The notes beneath the pieces were generated by a model. The model was given only the letters and a program-made list of their open reading frames with translations. It was not told the DNA's origin and did not search any database. 28,027 nucleotides of DNA from Bacillota bacterium. Its GTDB lineage: Bacteria; Bacillota; Clostridia; Lachnospirales; Lachnospiraceae. The first letter of the stretch is position 1. Each line of letters opens with the position of its first letter. The position numbers and the translations under genes were made by a program. Of this stretch, positions 23,561 through 28,027 are shown in pieces. The stretch lies in contig JAFADH010000339.1 in NCBI GenBank assembly GCA_023424995.1, positions 1-28,027 of the forward strand, in the 5' to 3' direction.

Positions 23561-24913
23561 CTATTTCAGTAAGTTCTCAATTTCAGCCTGAGCCTCGGCA
23601 CATATGGTATCAATGGAATCATTGGTCATGGTTGTACGTGCGAGCACCTTGGTATTAATGATCTCCCAGACCTGAGCATCATTTTTATCAAAGGTGGTCA
23701 GGCCCTTCACCGTCCCGTTCTTCAAAGCCTCTGCTGCTGCCTTTAAGGTTTCGTCGTCGGGATATTCGGCATCACTGTCAATGTATTTATTTAAAGCGGA
23801 CGGAGTACCCTCCTTCAGCCAGAACTTCTGAAGCTCGTCATCAAGAAGTACACGGATGAGATTGAAGCAGTCCTCCTTATTCTCCGCCGTAGCCGGAACG
23901 CCTACATATACGGCGCCCACCATACAGTTACCGGCAACACCGCCTTCCGGCAGAGGGAGCGCCGTTACGCCCCAGTCCGCACCATTTTCTATCAAAGCGC
24001 TTTTTTGCCATGAGCCGTTAACAGCAAAGGCTATGGTGAAATTCTCCTGGAACTCGGTCCAGAGGGGACCCTCATCGCTGTTATTGCCAAGGCCTGCAGG
24101 GAAGTTGGCATTCATATCCCTTATGTACTGCAGGGTTTCTTTTAATTTAGGATCATTCAGGCTGATGGTGCTTCCTCCGCCGAAGTCAACGCCCATCTGA
24201 CGGAAGAAGGGTGTCGCACGAAGGGATCCGCCTGCATGGGGGAAGGACGGAATACCGCCGCCGTATATCTCACCGTTGCCGCTTGCCGTAATGGCATCCG
24301 ACATCTGCTTCCACTCCTCCCAGGTCTTCGGAGGCTTCTCCGGATCAAGGCCTGCATCTTTCATAAGGGTCTTATTATAGAACAAAAGGAATACGGAGGA
24401 TTTATATGCTACCGATACCGGCCTGCCCTGGGGATCATAAATCAAAAAGGAAGAGTTTACCTTATCAACGATATCCTGGGGCAGCGGTTCAAGCATGCCG
24501 GAGGAGGCATATACGGGCATAAAGGTCTCACCTGCAACCAGGCTTGGAGCACTGCCTGAGAGGATCAGGGCACGCTGCTTCTGATCCAGTGTCTCTGCCC
24601 ATCCCCAATCTACATATTCCATCTCATAGTTTGGATATTGCTCCGCAATCTTTTCCGTTATTCCGATATAGAACTGGGTAGCCTGGCTTAGCTCCTTGTT
24701 CTCTCTCGCCGCGTTATCCTTCTCCAGCTGGATCTGTTCTTCCGTCATACCGGTCTTCGGCGCAATCAGATGAATCTTCTCGCCAGAGCCCTGGGCGGCT
24801 TCGGTGGGCTTCGTATTGCTTCCATCCGATGCGCCGTCCTGCGGCTTCGCCCCGCATGCGGCCATTGTCAGTACCATCATACATACCAATACCATTGCAA
24901 TTAATTTTTTCAT
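23561..24913 (-). CDS. Extracellular sugar-binding lipoprotein of ABC importer
   Basis: A 450-residue substrate-binding lipoprotein. The signal is MKKLIAMVLVCMMVLTMAAC with lipobox MAAC (C20), followed by a polar linker. The mature part has the family-1 solute-binding pattern: YVDWGWAETLDQKQRALILS, the hinge-like SVAYKSSVFLLFYNKTLMKD, PPKTWEEWKQMSDAI, and FAVNGSWQKSALIENGADWG. It captures a sugar outside the membrane and hands it to the two permeases downstream. AAGGAG precedes the start. The 157-bp gap upstream of it, toward the GH38 stop, contains a roughly 45-nt purine-rich stretch and a 12-bp palindrome CATGATATCATG (25041-25052). Ligand identity is not readable. Confidence 0.93.
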   Translation of the reverse strand: MKKLIAMVLVCMMVLTMAACGAKPQDGASDGSNTKPTEAAQGSGEKIHLIAPKTGMTEEQIQLEKDNAARENKELSQATQFYIGITEKIAEQYPNYEMEYVDWGWAETLDQKQRALILSGSAPSLVAGETFMPVYASSGMLEPLPQDIVDKVNSSFLIYDPQGRPVSVAYKSSVFLLFYNKTLMKDAGLDPEKPPKTWEEWKQMSDAITASGNGEIYGGGIPSFPHAGGSLRATPFFRQMGVDFGGGSTISLNDPKLKETLQYIRDMNANFPAGLGNNSDEGPLWTEFQENFTIAFAVNGSWQKSALIENGADWGVTALPLPEGGVAGNCMVGAVYVGVPATAENKEDCFNLIRVLLDDELQKFWLKEGTPSALNKYIDSDAEYPDDETLKAAAEALKNGTVKGLTTFDKNDAQVWEIINTKVLARTTMTNDSIDTICAEAQAEIENLLK

Positions 24914-25070
24914 AATTTTATGACTCCTTTTCTTAATTTTATAGTTCCGTCAACAGGACATAATCCAGGTTAATTCCTCCTTCTCCTCTTCTTCCTTTTA
25001 CCCTCCTTTCACCCCTTTACCTGTAACGACATATTGTCCGCATGATATCATGACGGCCTGATACCACCGC

Positions 25071-28027
25071 TTAATATTGTATTTTTAAGGTGTGGATTTC
25101 GAAGGGCTTAAATATAAGCCTCACTTCGCTTCCACACAATTCCAGAGGAATCATCTCTTGTTCCATAAGATCTGCCAGTGCTGCCCGCCTGGGCGGCAGC
25201 CCGAATTTGATCATTGCGTCGGCAGAAGTACCGTGGCTTTCATACAAACGTATGATAATATGGCTTGAGTCCTCTGCTTTTTTTACGGCTTCCACCAGGA
25301 TTTGATCGCTGTCCGTCCTGACAAAGCTGAAATCCCCGCCGTTCATATCACCGGAACCCGCGCTCCGGGCATGTACGCTCAGAGGCATATTAAGTTCATA
25401 TGCAGCCTGGTTGACTCTTCCGCTCACCGCATTCCCTTTATGGGGATACAGGCTGTAGGTGAACTCATGGTATCCCTGGTCCGCATCCTCGTCCGGATAT
25501 TTCGGGCTTCGCAGAAGATTTATATCCAGAATACTGTCATTTACACTATAGCCGTACTTACTGTCATTTAAGAGCGCCACTCCGTAATCGGGCTCCGACA
25601 GGTCCACCCATTTATGAGCGCATATTTCGTGTCTGGCCATATCGAAGCCGGTATTGCCATGAGTGGGACGCATCACGGAGCCGAACTGGATATCACAGCC
25701 TGCTTCCATTGCCTTTAACTTAAGCGGGAAGGAGGTCCGCAGCATCTTCAGGCTTTCATGCCAGTCCGCCCTGGTTACAAAATCCAGCCTGCGGCTGCCT
25801 TCCATCAGAACGATCCTCTGTTCTATCTGTGAAGCTCCGAAGCGGTAAACCTGAACCACCTCAGCCTTCGGACCCTCCACGGATGCCTCGGCGGATACGA
25901 GTTCGCAGGACAGTGGCGGCCTTTGGCTGTATTGGATGGAGAAATCCCAGGCGTCGCCGGTATCATGATATATGGTCAATTTATTCCCGGATTGTTCAGA
26001 GTCCAGGATTTCCCGTTTCATTTCCTTATCATATATGGATTGAATGGAGCCGTCCGGATTGAAGCTTACCAGGAGAATATCGTTCTCCAGGCTGTTCACG
26101 GTTGCCTTGGGGCTATGGAAGTCCCTTTCAAGGCTCCTGCCGCTATCCGTGATCCATACGTATCCCATGGGTTCGGCTTCAACCTTGATCCAGCGGTCCT
26201 CAAGCCTTACCCATTCCTTTCTTCTCCAGGACAATGTATTGAGTATGGAAGGAGCCGGCTGTTCCAGCTTTGTGCAGACTTCCTTAAGCAATGCGTCGAT
26301 TTCCTGTTCTATAAATGCATAGCGGCTTAAGGATTCCTCATAAACCCTGCGGATGGAGGAGCCGGGCAGGATGTCGTGGAACTGGTACAGGAGTACTTCC
26401 TTCCATAATAATTCAAGCTTACCGGCAGGGTAGGGACAGCCTTTTATCAGCTGTGCCAATACCGATACAAATTCCAGCTCCCGAAGCCGGATCTCCAGCT
26501 TTCTGTTATAGCGCTTGCTTCTTCCCTGCGAGGTATAGGTCCCCTGATGCTTCTCCAGATAAAGCTCACCGTGCCATTTTTTCAAATGCGGCTGTTTTAA
26601 GGACAATCGGTCAAAGAAATCTACGCTGAACTCCTGCTTGACCGGAAGCAGCCCTTCCAGGTTCTGTTCCCGCTCCAGCCTTTCCAGATGTTCCTCACCC
26701 GGACCTCCTCCGCCGTCCCCGATACCAAAGAGCATCAGGCATTCCGTGGCAATTCCCTTGTCCAGGTATTCCACCTCGGCCTTATGAATGGAGGCCGGGG
26801 ACGCAGCAGAATTATAAGTGCCTTCCGGGGGCATGTGGGCCAAAACCTCACTGCCGTCGATTCCCGACCAGATAAATGAGTGGTGCGGGAATTTATTATA
26901 TATGTTCCAGGACAGCTTGATGGTCATGAAATAATCGACTCCGGATTTTTTTAACAGCTGGGGCAACGCGCCGGAATAACCGAATACGTCAGGAAGCCAT
27001 AAAACACGGATATCCTGACCGAATTCCCGTTTAAAGTACCTTTTTCCGTAAAGAAGCTGCCTGACCAGGGCTTCCCCGCCGGAGATATTGGTATCGGCTT
27101 CCACCCACATGGCTCCCTGGACTTCCCATCGTCCTTCCCTTATCCTGCGTTTTATTTTTTCAAACAGGGCCGGATAATCCTCCTTAACCCACTCATATAA
27201 TTGAGGCTGGCTGGCACCGAATACATAATCCGGATATCGGTCCAGCATCATCAGGGCTGTCGAAAAAGTCCTTGCCGCCTTCCTTCTTGTCTCACGAAGG
27301 GGCCACAGCCAGGCAAGATCCATATGCGCATGCCCTATGGCGCTGACGGATAAGGATGCGTCTCCGCCTTTTTTATTGAGTTCGGCGGACAGAAGCTCTC
27401 TGGCATGCCTTGCTTCCTCTTCGGTGTATTCGTTCAAAGCCAGCGAAGCATGATTCAGGGAATGTAAAATACTATGTAATCTTGCACTGTATTCCGGCAG
27501 ATTGCCCAGCAGCTCGAGTAATACTTCAAAATCATAATAAAGCTTTCTCATTTCTTCATTGCATACGGCGATATCCGCATCTGTCAGTCGTCCCCGGCCG
27601 TTATATTTCCCAAAAAGGTCGTTGCAGCCTCCGTCCGCCCATATATCGATAATTTCCCCGCCTCGTGCGCAGGCCGTTATCTCTGCCACCCGTTTGCCCG
27701 GCTTTCCCAGACTTCGGTCGAATTCCGAGGTTACATTGGTCAGTCCCTGAACAGGACAGCCCTCCGTATCAAACAGGCAGGCTTCACCCCCGATATCAAT
27801 CAGCAAGACTACCTTTTTACCGGCGGCCTCCCGGGGCACCTTTCCTTCCAGGTGAAACCAGGCGCAATCCCAGATTTCCCCCCAGCTGTCACCGGTCACA
27901 AGCTGCTTCATCTCTCCGCAGCACCGCTGCTCAAAGGGAACCGGTTCCTTGGTCTTCCATGCGGTAATCTTTAATGGCTGTATTTTCCTGTAGACTGCTC
28001 CTTCAATGGCGCTTAAAGTATTTATCA
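25071..28027 (-). CDS. Alpha-mannosidase, glycoside hydrolase family 38 (5' end outside window)
   Basis: A GH38 alpha-mannosidase, which removes alpha-linked mannose in a zinc-dependent retaining reaction. An ATG occurs in frame at 27911, but reading on toward the window end there is no stop and the sequence stays family-like (KTKEPVPFEQRCCGEMKQL). The true start is therefore beyond 28027, and at least 984 residues are present. Numbering from the internal Met, the zinc motif is HAHMDLAW (H194, H196, D198) and the nucleophile aspartate is D308 in WLPDVFGYSGALPQ. The C-terminal beta domains end in FKPFEIHTLKIQY. No export signal can be judged, but members of this type are usually cytoplasmic and act on imported oligosaccharides. 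It is the first visible gene of the ABC-GRE operon, and the operon promoter probably lies outside the window. Confidence 0.93.
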   Translation of the reverse strand, partial: INTLSAIEGAVYRKIQPLKITAWKTKEPVPFEQRCCGEMKQLVTGDSWGEIWDCAWFHLEGKVPREAAGKKVVLLIDIGGEACLFDTEGCPVQGLTNVTSEFDRSLGKPGKRVAEITACARGGEIIDIWADGGCNDLFGKYNGRGRLTDADIAVCNEEMRKLYYDFEVLLELLGNLPEYSARLHSILHSLNHASLALNEYTEEEARHARELLSAELNKKGGDASLSVSAIGHAHMDLAWLWPLRETRRKAARTFSTALMMLDRYPDYVFGASQPQLYEWVKEDYPALFEKIKRRIREGRWEVQGAMWVEADTNISGGEALVRQLLYGKRYFKREFGQDIRVLWLPDVFGYSGALPQLLKKSGVDYFMTIKLSWNIYNKFPHHSFIWSGIDGSEVLAHMPPEGTYNSAASPASIHKAEVEYLDKGIATECLMLFGIGDGGGGPGEEHLERLEREQNLEGLLPVKQEFSVDFFDRLSLKQPHLKKWHGELYLEKHQGTYTSQGRSKRYNRKLEIRLRELEFVSVLAQLIKGCPYPAGKLELLWKEVLLYQFHDILPGSSIRRVYEESLSRYAFIEQEIDALLKEVCTKLEQPAPSILNTLSWRRKEWVRLEDRWIKVEAEPMGYVWITDSGRSLERDFHSPKATVNSLENDILLVSFNPDGSIQSIYDKEMKREILDSEQSGNKLTIYHDTGDAWDFSIQYSQRPPLSCELVSAEASVEGPKAEVVQVYRFGASQIEQRIVLMEGSRRLDFVTRADWHESLKMLRTSFPLKLKAMEAGCDIQFGSVMRPTHGNTGFDMARHEICAHKWVDLSEPDYGVALLNDSKYGYSVNDSILDINLLRSPKYPDEDADQGYHEFTYSLYPHKGNAVSGRVNQAAYELNMPLSVHARSAGSGDMNGGDFSFVRTDSDQILVEAVKKAEDSSHIIIRLYESHGTSADAMIKFGLPPRRAALADLMEQEMIPLELCGSEVRLIFKPFEIHTLKIQY

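Noticed and set aside
27911..27913. ATG at 27911 as the true start of the GH38 gene
   Set aside because: The frame stays open to the window end and the upstream residues match the family N-terminal region; no ribosome binding site precedes the ATG.

Overview
The window looks like the chromosome of an anaerobic, carbohydrate-degrading Firmicute, most likely a clostridium of the Lachnospiraceae type. This is inferred from Gram-positive style ribosome binding sites (AGGAGG-like), lipoprotein signals, a glycyl radical enzyme with its activase, a CUT1-type sugar ABC importer without its own ATPase, PucR and AraC regulators, and several glycoside hydrolases. I saw no rRNA, tRNA, CRISPR array, phage gene or transposase. 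Both window ends cut through genes: a dehydrogenase lacks its 3' end at base 1, and a GH38 mannosidase lacks its 5' end at base 28027.

Region 1 (1-6909) is an organic-acid or amino-acid module. Three genes on the minus strand encode a SerA-type 2-hydroxyacid dehydrogenase, an AEC carrier and a D-lactate-dehydrogenase-type enzyme. They diverge from a PucR regulator on the plus strand. The divergent gap holds a good promoter for each side and a 17-bp dyad between them. Downstream on the plus strand are an Asp/Glu racemase-family protein, which ends in a perfect 20-bp terminator hairpin, and an EmrE/DMT-type exporter.

Region 2 (6910-10560) concerns the cell surface and possibly defence. A lipoprotein with an Ig-like domain (minus) faces away from an SH3-L,D-transpeptidase lipoprotein (plus). 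The transpeptidase promoter carries an exact three-copy 24-bp tandem array. Next comes an orphan SLATT-type two-TM protein, the effector class linked to nucleotide-signalling immunity, followed by a roughly 100-nt imperfect hairpin that may be both terminator and mobile-element remnant.

Region 3 (10599-15328) is a small glycan locus. A DUF4965/GtaA-like protein and a GH32 fructan hydrolase, both without signal peptide, lie on the minus strand and diverge from an AraC regulator.

Region 4 (15736-28027) is an apparent operon read on the minus strand: GH38 alpha-mannosidase, sugar-binding lipoprotein, two permeases, radical-SAM activase, glycyl radical enzyme (GRE), a 165-nt intergenic inverted repeat, and a secreted GxGYxYP-family protein with a C-terminal lectin-like domain. 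Sugar import, a mannosidase and a GRE in one unit suggest anaerobic radical chemistry on a glycan-derived compound. The GRE has the glycyl radical motif, but its cysteine loop reads GCNW instead of the GCVE seen in many GRE dehydratases and lyases, so its reaction is unknown. This GRE locus, and the intergenic element whose four outer-arm mismatches all become G-U pairs in the minus-strand RNA, are the two most interesting items.
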